Counted from the first letter of the stretch, positions 23,650 through 36,473 are shown. The stretch is DNA of 64,000 bases from Heterobilharzia americana (GCA_944470555.2 OX104132.1:10735755-10799754), one strand, 5' to 3'. The notes: generated from the letters alone by a model not told the origin. Numbers and translations are program-made.

Positions 23650-24010
23650 ACAATTGGATTCCACTGCTAGCCACTGTCTATCATTACTAAACATAGTTAA
23701 AAGACAGGCGATATCGAGGCATCCACATAGGAGCCTATATGCCAACAGATACTGAACAATTCGGTTCAATAAACGACGGTATAATACTAACAATAACACT
23801 AAGCCTATACCGGTTGCACAAGAAGTGGCTATCGTGGCTCGGTGGTGTAGTGGATAACGCGTTGGCGTTTGAAGCAATTGCTCCCAAGTCCGGCGGGAAA
23901 AACATCACTCGATGGGAAGCAGGTACATCCAGCTGACTAGTGAGTCTCAAATAGGATGAAATGTGCATCCTAGATTCCACTGCTAGCCACTGTCCATCAT
24001 TACTAAAAAT
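23650..24010 (+). mobile_element. S1 hammerhead SINE, full unit bounded by ribozyme halves
   Basis: Starts at TGGATTCCACTGCTAGCCAC (after the cleavage point) and ends in a ribozyme followed by the same text (23968). Promoter CGGTGGTGTAGTGGATAACG and a B-box-like GTCCGGCGGGAA at 23840-23905. The ribozyme at 23925-23978 reads CUGACUAGUGAG with GAUGAAAU: core insertion, probably inactive. Confidence 0.85.
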
Positions 24011-24124
24011 AGATTATGTTATGGTTCATCGAATGTATATGACTCAGAAAGTAGTGTAAAATTGATGAAAATAGTAGATGAAAATGGTGTATGTAATAAG
24101 ACTACGCAATCTGTTTGAATGCAA

Positions 24125-24610
24125 TCATTTTTTCCCGCTTTTCTTCCCTTTCTTTCTCCTTTCTTTTCTCTTTTTCTTTTTTCCTTTTTCTTTTTTCCTC
24201 ATGGTTAAGACGATTAAGAGAAATAACACCGGAGAGTATTCAAACAAGAGTGAATTCAGAATCAATACCATATTAGTGAGATGTCTAACCCATCTCTTCT
24301 GTTGACCGAAGAAGGATATGAACAGATGTGCAAAGCTTCTGTAATGGCCAGCTCTTTGTGAGAAAGAAAATCTTTTTTTCAGAACTTTTGTCTGTTCGAA
24401 TGATATTTTATGACCTGAATATAGGGCATGAGCCGCGATAGCAGAGCTTTTTTCAAGTTTTTCTAGATCATAGGAATTTTTTGGTGATTTTTTGGAACTT
24501 ATACCGTGTTCGGCTAGACGTGTTAGTACTTGATGTGATGTCTCTCCAATGTATGTGGCATCGCATTCACTACAGTCTACCTTATAAACACAGTTTTGTT
24601 GTTCCAAGTG
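24125..24610 (-). mobile_element. Penelope-like element, GIY-YIG endonuclease fragment
   Basis: Minus strand encodes NCVYKVDCSECDATYIGETS (GIY-YIG core with YIG intact), then LTRLAEH (catalytic-Arg and Glu region) and SAIAAHALYSGHKISFE. This is the best-preserved endonuclease core in the window. The ORF continues leftwards into a pyrimidine tract (24130-24200) that yields a meaningless Lys-rich tail. Confidence 0.87.
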
Positions 24611-24754
24611 ATGAATCGGATCTTTTAATTTGCATGGGTGTGAGTGTAATGTATTCGAAATATATGCTGTGAAAAACTAATTAGAAGCAAGCCATATTAC
24701 GAATCGTTCATCGTCATGTAGTGTTTCTTGATTAAATTCTTCTTACTGAACATG

Positions 24755-25390
24755 CGAGCACAGTAGCCCGGTATATTCTACTCTATGGCTGTGAAACATG
24801 GCCATTGAACGTGAAAGAGATGATAAGGGTTGAGAAGTGTTTGACCACCGTTGCCTTCGTAGTATAGGACGTATTCCATGGTGTCACCACGTAAGTAATA
24901 CAGAAGTCAGGTGTAGCGTTTTAGGGAGAAGAGGTAAGTTAGTTGACGAGGTTATGTACCTTCATCGACTGAGATGGTTGAGACACGTATTACCTATGCC
25001 TAGTCACCGATTGAATCAATGTATGAAGTCTCTGACTGTTGGTTTAAGCTATGTAGGATGGGAGCAATGCAGACTAGGTAGTTGGGGTCGGCGGGACAAG
25101 AGGAACCAGTGGTTGGAGACTGACTCTAGGTGGTCACATGGCTGAGAACAGATGTCAGTGGCGCAGATGTATCCCCACACACATTATCCTCATCTTAACA
25201 ACGCTATACCGAATCTCACTATTTTGTCATCCCTCTTTTTTTCTTCTCGTACTGTATATTTGTTTTGACTGCATTCTCTTATCTTCATCATTCACCTCAC
25301 TACCTTTCTACTTGATGTACTGATATGAGGTGTGGCAACTCGGACCGTAACGCAGTAATGCCTAGTTCTATGTTGATATTGATTGATTGA
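24755..25390 (+). mobile_element. LINE family B, 3' fragment
   Basis: A second copy of the family at 5650-7402, retaining only the C-terminal coding part (FDHRCLRSIGRIPWCHHVSN, RRGKLVDEVMYLHRLRW, GRRDKRNQWLETDSRWSHG) and the same 3' tail text (CAGTAATGCCTAGTTCTATG) followed by a GATT run. Truncated and frame-shifted. Confidence 0.85.
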
Positions 25391-25649
25391 ACATTCGAGC
25401 ATATACAATTCTTTCAGTCAAATAGTGAATATATGAATGTTCTGATTAATATGCCTGACGTATTTATAATATTACAAATTATTGTTAATGGTTCATCTCA
25501 TTCATCTTAACAAGCTACAAGAGAATATGTGAATTATATCGATTCTCCATTACAATACTACCTTCAACCATTTTTCGGTGTAATTTTAATAAAAGGTCTC
25601 CTTCAGCAATAAGTGACGTAGGCTGTAATCACCAAATAAAAACCAATTT

Positions 25650-26205
25650 CCCCATTGTTGCGGGTATGCTGTGGTGATGAGTACCAACAAAAACAAAAAA
25701 CTGTATTGGTTAGTCAGGGGAGTGGAACCAATTCCATATTGTCTAGTCCTGAGTGCAGACCGAATTCTATGGATCATATTTACAATGTGGCAATCAAACT
25801 AGGAAGCTCAGCATCGCGGTACACATTATTAGATGTTAGTTGGTTGGAGGCAATTGTCAGGAAGCCCTGGATTTAGGTTTCATGCTTTTCGGCACTCATC
25901 AGTAAGGTGTATCTGCAACCTCGACGGAACTGATGTCCCGCCTGATGAGTGCTGACGGGCCATGACTGACCTCCTGTAGGACTGGCTTACAAGTATTGGT
26001 TGGTCAGGGGAGTGCAACCAATTTCATGTTACCCGAACAGTTCAATGGTGAAGTCGATGACTACAACACTAGGTGACGTGGGTTGGAATCTCAGGTGCGA
26101 TATCAGTTCCATCGAGGTTGCAGATACGCCTTTCTGACAAGTGCCAAAAAAGGACGAAACCTAGGTCAAGCAGGGCTTCCCGCCGATTGCCTCCAACCAA
26201 CTGAA
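25650..26205. mobile_element. S3 hammerhead SINE: minus tandem followed by plus copy
   Basis: 25700-26033 is minus-oriented, and its tail is joined directly to the next unit's leader (TGTAGGACTGGCTTACAAG, then TATTGGTTGGTCAGGGGAG); 26034-26205 is a plus-oriented promoter and ribozyme (CUGACAAG...GGACGAAAC, stem III ACCU/AGGU, GUC). Confidence 0.75.
25868..25920 (-). ncRNA. Hammerhead-like ribozyme (S3), best-kept core
   Basis: Minus strand: CUGAUGAG, stem II GUGC/GCAU around CGAAAA, GAAA, cleavage triplet AUC, stem I ACCUUA with CAGGGC (innermost A-C mismatch). Stem III is weakened (ACCU/AAAU). Confidence 0.5.
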
Positions 26206-26989
26206 AACAAAAAACTGTTTGTAGAGCTTCCATACATTAGGCTTCCAATATCTAACACTGAAACACAGTGTACAACAGTATTACCTCATTTTGATTACTG
26301 AATACAATGAAACTTGATCGATCGATTTCCATAAGTACTGAGAACGGCAGAATAGATGGCTACATTGGTTTTTTTCATGTGAGCATTTCATAATCATCTG
26401 TGAATACTTTGATGACGACTAATGATTCATCCTATACGTTATTTTAAAATCATAATGATAGCAAATGTGAAATACAGACCAAATAAATAATTGAACTTTG
26501 AACATTTATTCGATTTAAACAAAGACATGGTTTTGAATTCTAACAGTTGAATTATTAAAATCTTATCATACTGTAGCATTACAGATTACAATATTTATAA
26601 ATATAAACGAAGAGTTTGTCGAATATTTTAAATGTATCAACACAGATTCGTAATATTTATTTATATCATTCAATGTTTTATTTTCAGGTAAATTTATGGA
26701 AAATGTTTTGGCTGTTTATATTCAGCTACATAAATAAAAACGTAATAGTTCCAGTTATTCATTATAAAAGTGAGACATTCAGAAATATTGTATGAAGGTA
26801 TACGAAAATGTGATTCATTAATTTAAAATTTTCACTAAGATGAACAATACCATTTGAATGCCTAAAATATTTGTAGACACAGAGACAGAAGTGTCAGAAA
26901 GGTAGCAACATAAATATCATACATGTTCACAAACAATTATAAATCATATCTATAGGCTGTTGCAAAATTCATGTTTTAGTTGGTGTTCA
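26206..26989. other. AT-rich sequence, nothing recognised
   Basis: No long ORF; only AT-driven short frames. Confidence 0.45.
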
Positions 26990-27380
26990 TATCATGTTAA
27001 TGATGGATAGTATCTAGCAGTGGAATTTAGGATGAATATTTCGTCCTATTTGCGACTCATCAGCAGGACGTACCTGCTTCCCACTGAGTGATGTTGTTCC
27101 CACCGGGATTTGGACTCGGGAGTGATCATTTCAAACACCAGGGCGTTATCCACTACACCACCGAGCCACGATAGCCACTTCTTGTGCGACGGGTATAGTT
27201 TTTGGTATAATTGTTTTTATATGATACAGTCGTTGATTGAACCTAATTGATGGGTCTCTATTGACATATTGGCTCCTGTCCGGATGCCTCAATATTGCTA
27301 GCGTTCTAATTATGATAATGATGGATCATGGGTAGCAGTGGAATTCAGGATGCCTATTTCGTCCTTTTGGGACCTGTCAG
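26990..27380 (-). mobile_element. S1 hammerhead SINE, tandem one-and-a-part units
   Basis: TAATGATGGAT recurs at 26999 and 27318 (about 320 bp apart). Promoter on minus at 27105-27185. The first ribozyme (27020-27070) keeps CUGAUGAG and GGACGAAA but stem I no longer pairs (GUCCUG against CUAAAU). The second is partial. Confidence 0.82.
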
Positions 27381-27691
27381 CCCATTTTCACCGCACTTCT
27401 GAAGTGAAGCTATTGCCTATCTCTACTTTCTGTCGGTGTGACGGCAAGATTTTATGCTGAACTGAGTTGGTATTTAGTAGCGAGACAATGCAATAGACCA
27501 CTTCATGTTTCTTTATACGACGAAGATTTTGATGATTACCAAAATAGAAGATGGATTGATCATACACTAAGGTTCGATCAGTAAACAAAGAAATGTTGCT
27601 AAAGGAACTGCAATCATGAATGCACTCACACAATCAATAGATAATACTAGTAAGATGTGACCGCGTTCCAGTTTAATTACCTTAGATAAGA

Positions 27692-27726
<35 letters not shown>

Positions 27727-27755
27727 GAAGGAAGGAAGGAAGGAAGGAAGGAAGG
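27692..27755. repeat. (AGTA)n-(GGAA)n compound microsatellite
   Basis: AGTA units to about 27725 switch within one unit to GGAA units to 27755; a single substitution converts one repeat type to the other. Confidence 0.95.
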
Positions 27756-28107
27756 ACGGAGTGAGTACTCAGAACGATGATGGCTGTTTTGGTTGTTGGT
27801 TTCGGGCTAGTAGTATTTTTTGATCTGCCTATAGCTGCAGAAGATGATTTCGAAGTTCTGATCTTATTTATCGCTTAGATAATTTTCCCCTCAGCCTAGA
27901 GAAGCAACCTGTTTATGTAAATCTCTACGAAGCATTGTAGCCTCGTTGTTTTGAAAGTTTCCTAGAGCACTTGAATTCAAAAATAATTTAAAAGTCAAGG
28001 ATAAGGAAGGTGGTACAGCATCTTTTACTTTGGTTATTGGTAATCTCAGTAGATGCATTGATTCATTTACTGGATATTTCATATATAAAGGGATTTTGGG
28101 GGCAATA

Positions 28108-28180
28108 TCGATCTTGGTGACTAGCAGACGATTGCAGGATGCGCGTTTTGTCCTATTTGGTACGTGGGAAGGATTGGTAT
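28108..28180 (-). mobile_element. S1 SINE scrap
   Basis: Ribozyme 3' half in minus orientation (GACTAGCAGACGATTGCAGG, then GCGCGTTTTGTCCTATTTGG) only. Confidence 0.5.
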
Positions 28181-29754
28181 CCAACATTATGGAGGCAACT
28201 ATACAGAAGCCCATCTGCGAACATACATCAACCGATTCGGCCCCGTATAGTGACGCAAAATTACAAGTATCGTAAGAAGACTTCGGTGCATTCCATATAG
28301 AAATTGAAGACAATACACTCCAACTCTATGCATGAAAATCAGTTTCACTGATGATTTGAAGGGTGACTTTTCATTATTCAGTCATTCGAAAGAGGGTTAG
28401 ACACAACCTCTGAAGAATGAAAAGATTCGTTTAAAACATACCATCACTCTTCTTTATGAGGAATATCATTTGAGTTGAATAAAGATTTTAAAATTACACC
28501 TTTCTGTTTAAACGCACATACAAGGTCGAAAGTGATAAACCAATACAATACACAGCCTTTTAACTATTCTTTCTTGAGTTAATCTGTTTACAAAGATAAA
28601 AAGTGAATTGAGCTAATGAATGGCGAGTCTTTTGTCTGGCATTACTTTCAATGTGGATTTCTAAATGAAGTCGGTAGTTGAGTTATGGTTATAGATGAAT
28701 ACCTGTTAGATTATATAGGTTAAAATGCATTCAGTATTTATCAACGTATAATAACGCGTGTTATTGATAAAAGGAAGGACAAAGGAACATTCAAAAGTTC
28801 AATCGACTATTTCTTTAAGGTGGTGTTGTTTTGAAAACCTGTCCAACAAATATGTGTATGAGCACTAGAGAAAAAAAGATTTCTTGACGTCAAAAGAATT
28901 GTGTTGAATAACTGAAGGGATGGTGAAAGATGATGCCGAATTGTCATTAGTTGCATCTGTCTGTCGAGTACTGAATACAGAGCGCAGAAATGTGAAGCAC
29001 CTATGCTTATTTTTGCTTCTTAGTAGAGGTCCACCCCGTTTTGAAAGCAATGGGGAGTAGATAATTTTATGTTAATGATTACTTAGTGCTTAACTAACGT
29101 AACTGTATCAACATCTTTACGAACCTTGAAGAACTGGAGGGAGTTTTAATGTTTTCACTTAAAAAAATATGTTTTTTTTAACCACAGACAGATGATACTA
29201 ACATCGATTCGAAATATTATACATAACTGAAGGGATTTATGAAGAGTAGGAAAGTAAATAGTCATGGATAGGTGAAACTAATAATTTATGACTACATTGA
29301 TTGGTATCATAACAAACTTCAGTCGGACCTTTACTGAAACTAATTGTTGTATAAACTAGTAAATGTATGCTTTCCAGTTTTACTATGGTCATATAGGTTA
29401 ATAAAATTTCATGAGATCTCAAGGTGACTTGCTTTTCCTCAGGGAATCATATATCTTTGTAGAATTGCAAACATATGTGCCTGATAAAGCCTGAAATCAA
29501 TTAAATTCAGATAAGGTGGTTTTATCTAGTTCACTGTGAACACTAAGTACCTTTATTTTCCATCCTTTCACAATTTCATCTTGCAACATTGAACCAGAAG
29601 TTAAATAACCTTATTCTAGTCTGTTTCTCAACAGGCGTGGAAATGTCTACTCTTGATCGGGCCTGTTGAAAGTTAGCGGATCCCGATTGAAAACTTTACT
29701 TCTACATCAGAGTTCTATGGATGCATACATAGATCATAGGAATTTTTATATAAC
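28181..29754. other. AT-rich sequence, nothing recognised
   Basis: Several 60-80-codon frames with no domain, signal peptide or cysteine pattern. The longest nearby minus frame (27891-28313) crosses an S1 scrap and is not credible as a gene. Confidence 0.4.
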
Positions 29755-29769
29755 ATATAAAACTAATTT

Positions 29770-31187
29770 CATTTTTTTATATTTTGTTTGTGCTTTGAAG
29801 TTTCTTTAGCGGTTAGATTTGTTTTACGGGGTAGGATTGCTAGCCCTATGCCCAACCTTCCCTCTTTACCCGGGCTTAGGACCGGCTAGTAACTAGTGAA
29901 CTAGTTAAACAGGCGAGGTGCAGACCCAGTTGCAACGCTACACTGAGCATCATCATAGAACAGAGCATAGAATGGCAATCAGCTCTCTACCTCAACTTTG
30001 TCGACTTTGAGAAGGCCTTTGACAGCGTCGACCGAGAGGTAATTTGGAAACTGCTTCATTACTACGGAGTACCGCAAACCTTTATCCGCCTCATTCAACA
30101 ACTATATGAAGATGCCACATACCAGCCAAGTAATTCACAATGGGAAGCTCAGCTCAGTGATGCTTTTGAAGTGAAGACAGGAGACAGGAGTGAGACAAGG
30201 TTGCCTACTATCCCCCATGATATTCCTTATTGTGGTCAACTGGACTGGATCATGCAGCAAACAGTAGGCAGCGAGAAGAGGGGGATACACTGGACTGCGG
30301 AAAAGAACCTAGAAGATTTGGATTTCGCCACCGATGACTTGTGCCTGATGTCACACAAACTTGAAGATCTGCAGGCAAAAACTAACAAGTTGATAGAAGA
30401 GGCAGGGCAGAGAAGACGGGACTTCAGGTGAATATAGAGAAGACAGAGGTGATGAAGATACCGCACCACCAACAACAAGAAACTCCAATCACCATCACCA
30501 TGAACGGGAGAAACTTGAAGGAAGTAACCTCCTTCACTTATCTAAGAAGCACTGTTTCAACTACAGGCGGCACAGGCACAGACAGAGACGAGGATGTCAA
30601 AGTCAGAATCGGAAAAGCAAGACAGGCATTCATTAGCCTGAAAACAGTGTGGAGATCTGCTCTCCACTCAGCATGTGGAACAACATCCGGATTTTCAACA
30701 CCAATCCAGTCAAGTCAGTGCTTCTGTATGGTTCAGAGACTTGGCGCGTCACGAAATGGATTTCCAGTAAACTACAGACATTCATCAATAACTGCTTACG
30801 CTGGCTCGCTACTGAAGATCAGATGGATTGCCAGAATAATGAGAATAAGCAACAAGGAGCTCTGGGAATGAAGCAACCAAGAACCTATCACCCAACAAAT
30901 ATGCAGGAGGAAGTGGAGATGGATTGGGCATGCACTGAGAAGGCCGACTGAGGACATCACACGTCAGGCCAGGTACTCGAGTCGAACCCCCATGGGAAGC
31001 GACGAGTTGGGTGTCCGAGGTGAGGGTGACATGGAGGAGGTCGTGTGAAGAAGAAATGAGAGGTTGTGGGCTGTCGTGGAACCAGGTTCAAAAGATCTCA
31101 GAGAACAGAGTGTACTGGAGACGTGCTAGTGAAGCCCTATGTTCCACTAGGAACCCAAGGGACTAATAATAATAAATAATAATAATA
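29770..31187 (+). mobile_element. LINE family A with inverted 5' segment, flanked by 15-bp target-site duplication
   Basis: From 29770 to about 29922 the element's 5' leader lies in minus orientation; from about 29923 the RT runs on the plus strand (NFVDFEKAFDSVDRE motif A at 29994-30037, DLDFATDDLCLMSHK motif C at 30317-30361, KSVLLYGSETWRVTK, EMDWACTEK) to the AAT tail. ATATAAAACTAATTT flanks the whole unit at 29755-29769 and 31188-31202, so this is one insertion event. It landed in an older Penelope remnant that continues at 31203. Confidence 0.88.
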
Positions 31188-31202
31188 ATATAAAACTAAT
31201 TT

Positions 31203-31410
31203 GGAGGTAAAATATGAGCACTAAGGTAAATTGTAATTCTATTTTCCTTTGTTTATTAGATGTGTCATACAATGAAACAGTATTATTCACCGAATAATTT
31301 CGTGTATCTTGTGTGCATGGACAATAAATTATGTTTGAAATGCGATCAAATAAATAATGCTGTTTTACCATGTAACAAATTTAATAGACAAACTAAAACT
31401 GACTTATAAA
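31203..31410. mobile_element. Penelope-like element, two 3'-end fragments head to head
   Basis: 31203-31310 is antisense to the Penelope end seen at 21640-21760; from about 31312 the text turns to sense (MDNKLCLKCDQINNAVLPCN; compare MDNKLCPKHYAVNATVSLCD at 23223). The older remnant was split by the LINE A insertion at 29770-31187. Confidence 0.65.
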
Positions 31411-31924
31411 ATTGTTAAATGAAGCATAGTAGGCTTAATCTATTCAGTTTAAGTTTCATAGCAAAACGTTAAGATGTATGTTTATTATCAATGAAACAAC
31501 AGTTATATTAGTTGAAGTTTGATGATCGATACACGTCCATTTACAAGTGTTATGGAACCAGATATAGTAGGAATACCTTAGTGATAAACTATTTTTCTTT
31601 GTCATTGAGTGATAGATGTTGAAATATTTGAGAGAATATGACGTTAGATACTATTTCATAGTGAAAACTTTGTAGACACCAAAGTTGAGCAGTTGAAAAA
31701 CTACTCAGTTGTGAGTAATGTCAATGTGAAGTGAGCAATTTGTAAATCATTTGCACACTGACTATCCTATTTTAGAATATGACTCTTCTAAAGCTTAGAA
31801 ATATGCCTTTCTAATAATCGATAATGTGCATAGAAACTATCTGATTTCCACCTTCCGGACTGATTAGACGACTAAGATGTTTCACTATTTCTTGAAATAC
31901 AGGTAATTCACAGTTGTTTTACTG

Positions 31925-32200
31925 AATCGAATTTTTCGATCTCTGTTAACATATGGATGGATTCCTGTGCAGATACCTCGATATTGTCTGGAATTATATT
32001 GTGGTAATTTATTTGGTTGTGGTCATAGCAGAGGAATGCAGCCTGACGCGTGTTTTGTCCTATTTGGGACTCGTCAACTAGATTTACCTGCACTGCAGTG
32101 AGTGATGTAATTTTTACTGAGACTCGAGCCTCGTACCCATCAATTCAAACGCCAAAGTGATTTCTAGTAGCTGCTGAGTCACGACGGCCATTACGTGAGC
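31925..32200 (-). mobile_element. S1 hammerhead SINE
   Basis: Minus copy with the ribozyme at 32033-32085: GACGAGTCCCAAATAGGAC intact, then AAAAC for GAAAC (G12 lost). Promoter side at 32110-32190. Confidence 0.7.
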
Positions 32201-32206
32201 GGTCAT

Positions 32207-33000
<794 letters not shown>

Positions 33001-33140
33001 TTGATATGATAGTGAGTTAAATTTAACAGTATTTCTGCTTTTACTTCATGATTTAAAAGTCCCCATCAAGTCATAGAACAAAAGACGTTTAGCGAAGAGT
33101 TACTGTTTTCAGAGATATCATTCTCAAGCTGTAAAACCGC

Positions 33141-33141
<1 letters not shown>

Positions 33142-33197
<56 letters not shown>
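33142..33197. repeat. (TA)n microsatellite
   Basis: About 28 units. Confidence 0.95.
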
Positions 33198-33202
<5 letters not shown>

Positions 33203-33439
33203 CACATTGTAACAGGAATATGAAATATTTTCAATCGGAGTTTAGATATTAATGAAAATCAGATTACAAGGGGAATAAAGTAATGTTTGAAATAGTAATG
33301 CGAAGAAGACTTACCATGATCGGACTAATATTTTGTTATGAAGTCAAATGATGTAACATGGTGAATGCAAAGAGAAATTAGAATTATACAAGTGGAGGAA
33401 TGTAATATATGAGAGGATCTGAATGAAGAGGTTTTTGAA

Positions 33440-36012
33440 GGTAGAAATGTTCTTGTAGGTTATGTCCATTGCGACTCGAGTGACTGGACAAATTTCTTTT
33501 GAACACAGAGTTCAGGCTTCAAAATATTAATTGCCATGGCTTCCACAATTTGAGGCAGTTTTTGGTGTACACCTTTCGTGAGATTTATGCGAACTCTATA
33601 GATGACATTTAAGCTGTTTTCTGCACTTATCGGGTGGTCATAATCGATCAGATGTTCTAGAATAGAGCTGTGAACTGTTCTCCTTTCCACATTGTAGAAC
33701 CAAGCTGGCATGTGTTCAGAAATGCGCTTGGAAAGCGAACACTGAGTACGGCCGATATACCTTACTCCATAGGAGCAGGTGAATTGATAAACACACATCG
33801 AGGTGGCCAACGGAACTAGCTTATCCTCTGCACATAATCGAAGCATTGAGTAAGTGGAGAAAGTTAGTCTGAGTTTGGTGGCATAGAACGTCTTTCTCAA
33901 TGAGGATGTCAGACGGTTCATTAATTTATCTCTTGGTGTGTCTCCACTGAACTGCAAGCTCATGAAAAGAAGCTTGTTAGAAGCCGTGGGGGTGGAATCG
34001 TTATTTGCTTTCAATTTCATCGCTAAAGCGATGAAAAGTTTAGGATACTGATTTTCAATCAGATCATTTTCGAAAAATTTAGTCAATGTTCCGAAGTATC
34101 CGGACTGCAGATTGTGCGAATCCTATGGCATAAGGAGAGAATTGGATTTCTTTTGGTGCATAGAAGCACCCGACTATGGAAATTCGTGAGTTGTTCATTC
34201 CATGTGAATTTTCTGTGGATAGATCATTCGAGTAATTCATTGCCTCATCTTTTTAACTGCGCGTCTAAGAAGGATATCTTAGAATTAAGTTCCTTCTCTA
34301 ATGTGAATCTGATTGAAGGGTGATAGTTATTAAATTGAGATAGGATATCTTCTAGATTGTCCATACTATTGGAGATGATGAAAGTATCATCTACGTATCG
34401 CTTATAAAAATCGAACTGGTTGATTATTCTGCTTGGGTGTGTGTTCTCTAGCTTTGACATGAAGAGATCTGCAAGCAAGGGTCTCAATGGTGAACCTATA
34501 GCTATGCCATCTTTTTGTCTACACATTTCATTATTGAAGGAAAATTGAACGTTTAAGGTTCATCTCAACAGCAGCTCCTTCAGATAATGTGTGGGTATCC
34601 TAATATTCAATCCATTAGAATCGATATATTCACATATGTAACATATTGTCTCAGTCAAAGGGATACTTGTAAATAATGAGACCATATCTAAAGGAGAACA
34701 TGATTTTGTCAGAGCAGTTTACACTATCTGTAACATTGACAAAATGAAAGGAGTCGCGAATTGTATGAAGTGAAACTTACTTTCTTATAAGCTCCAAGAT
34801 TGTGACTAACCACTGGGTAATACTATGGTACAGTGATCCTGTCATATAGAGAATAGGTCATAAATGTCTGCCTTCTTTGTGCACTTTTGGTAGTCCCTAC
34901 AGTCGGGGGATATTTGACCCAGATGTTCGTAGGGAATTTATGAAAGAACCGGTCATTAATTTTCGGAGAATGTTGGTTAGTTGTTTTGTTCCGTCTTATT
35001 CTTCTCACCAATGGGTTTGATAAATTTTGTTTCATCATAGAGGATGGATAACATTTTGTCGATGCATTCTTGGCGATACATCAAGACAACACCAACATTG
35101 TTCTTCAATTCTCCAACTTCCTCCCAGTGTTTCTTAGTTAATATAGATTGACTGTTTGGCTTTGTGTTGATAAACTTGTAACAACTGTCGAGGACTGCTG
35201 ACTTGAAATGTTCCAGTTGCTCATCAAATGTAGGTTTCAAGCCATGAGTTTCATGAATGAGATTTTCAAATTGTATTTGTGTATGCAGTTTGCGGATGCT
35301 TGGAAACTTGATATAAAATTTAGGACCGAAGGATAATGCTTCTGCTTGAATTGTCGACAATTTAATATTTGACAAATTGAAAACATGTTTCTCTAGTTTA
35401 CTTGGAAACTGTCTGCGTTAGATGTGATTGCTTTCAAACTGTTTAATAATTCTTAGTCATATTACACTGTTTCTCTGAAACTTCCATGACATACTCTTGG
35501 AAAGATTGGCGTAAACTTGGTTGCAGATTGTGGACTGCATATATTCCGAGGTGAATATTTCGTTCCAGTTCAGTAATGCGTGATTTAATTTCGTCTATAT
35601 GTTTAAGTGTAGGATGCTTCAGAATCCTTGAGTTTGTCTGAATGTGGTTGTGTCTAAGTGATTTCCAATATACAGCTTGGGATATTCGTGTCGATCTAAG
35701 CAGTCTCTTAAAAACTGGATCTTAGTTTTCGCTATCGCCAGCTTCGCGGAAAAACTGAGGAATCCATTCAGCTCCTTTACCATCATGGGGTCCTTGCAGC
35801 GTTTCAATTTTCGATATGACAAGATCACTGTACCATAGTATTACCCAGTGGTTAGTCACAATCTTGGAGCTTATAAGAAAGTAAGTTTCACTTCATACAA
35901 TTCGCGACTTCTTTCATTTTGTCAATGTTACAGATAGTGTAAACTGCTCTGACAAAATCATGTTCTCCTTTAGATATGGTCTCATTATTTACAAGTATCC
36001 CTTTGACTGAGA
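33440..36012 (-). mobile_element. Penelope-like element, long degenerate copy (RT + GIY-YIG) with inverted 5' flank
   Basis: Minus strand, in order: N-terminal RT region (35828-35619 and 35375-34977), palm start ending SLYDRITVP (35038-34823), QKDGIAIGSPLRPLLADLFM (motif B) and FYKRYVDDTFIISNS (motif C, YVDD) at 34526-34245, the connector, then the endonuclease YQFTCSYGVRYIGRTQCSLS with RISEH (34086-33460). Stops and frameshifts separate the pieces. The 187 bp at 35826-36012 are an inverted copy of the RT segment 34657-34842. Confidence 0.88.
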
Positions 36013-36054
36013 CTATATTGATTCTAATGAGACAGTATTTCTGTTTATTCTTTA

Positions 36055-36150
36055 TAAGTTGTTATTTATCGTGGACTGACATCAGTTGGAGGAACGAAGG
36101 AGACCTGCGAGCACTGGACAGCTGTTTCATCCTAGTATGGGACCCTTTAT
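36055..36150 (-). mobile_element. S2 hammerhead SINE, truncated
   Basis: Minus-strand end text and ribozyme 3' half (GATGAAACAGCTGTCCAGTG); the CUGANGA box is lost at the break. Confidence 0.6.
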
Positions 36151-36398
36151 AAGGTTAAGTTTATCTGTCAAAATTTTAGTGATACTTAGTATTAAACCTA
36201 AACACATGGTATGACATTACTTAGTGAGATTGTTTCTACTGTTGTACGTGCTGACAAATTAAAGCCTATTTGACCAAAATTGTATATGATCCACATTCGT
36301 TCAAATCATACAAATAATTTATTTGTAAATTTAATTATATTCATGCATGTGACAGGTTAGGCTGTGTTTTGCAAACTTTTTTATGTCAGTGGCACAGG

Positions 36399-36402
<4 letters not shown>

Positions 36403-36472
<70 letters not shown>
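36403..36472 (+). repeat. (TA)n microsatellite directly upstream of paralogue 2
   Basis: About 70 bp of uninterrupted TA ending 28 nt before the first ATG. No other TATA motif is visible at the expected distance, so the repeat may itself serve as the TATA element; this is inference. Confidence 0.9.

Positions 36473-36473
<1 letters not shown>

Noticed and set aside
24125..24200. Lys-rich C-terminus of the minus-strand GIY-YIG ORF
   Set aside because: It is the translation of a pyrimidine/purine simple tract beyond the end of the conserved domain.
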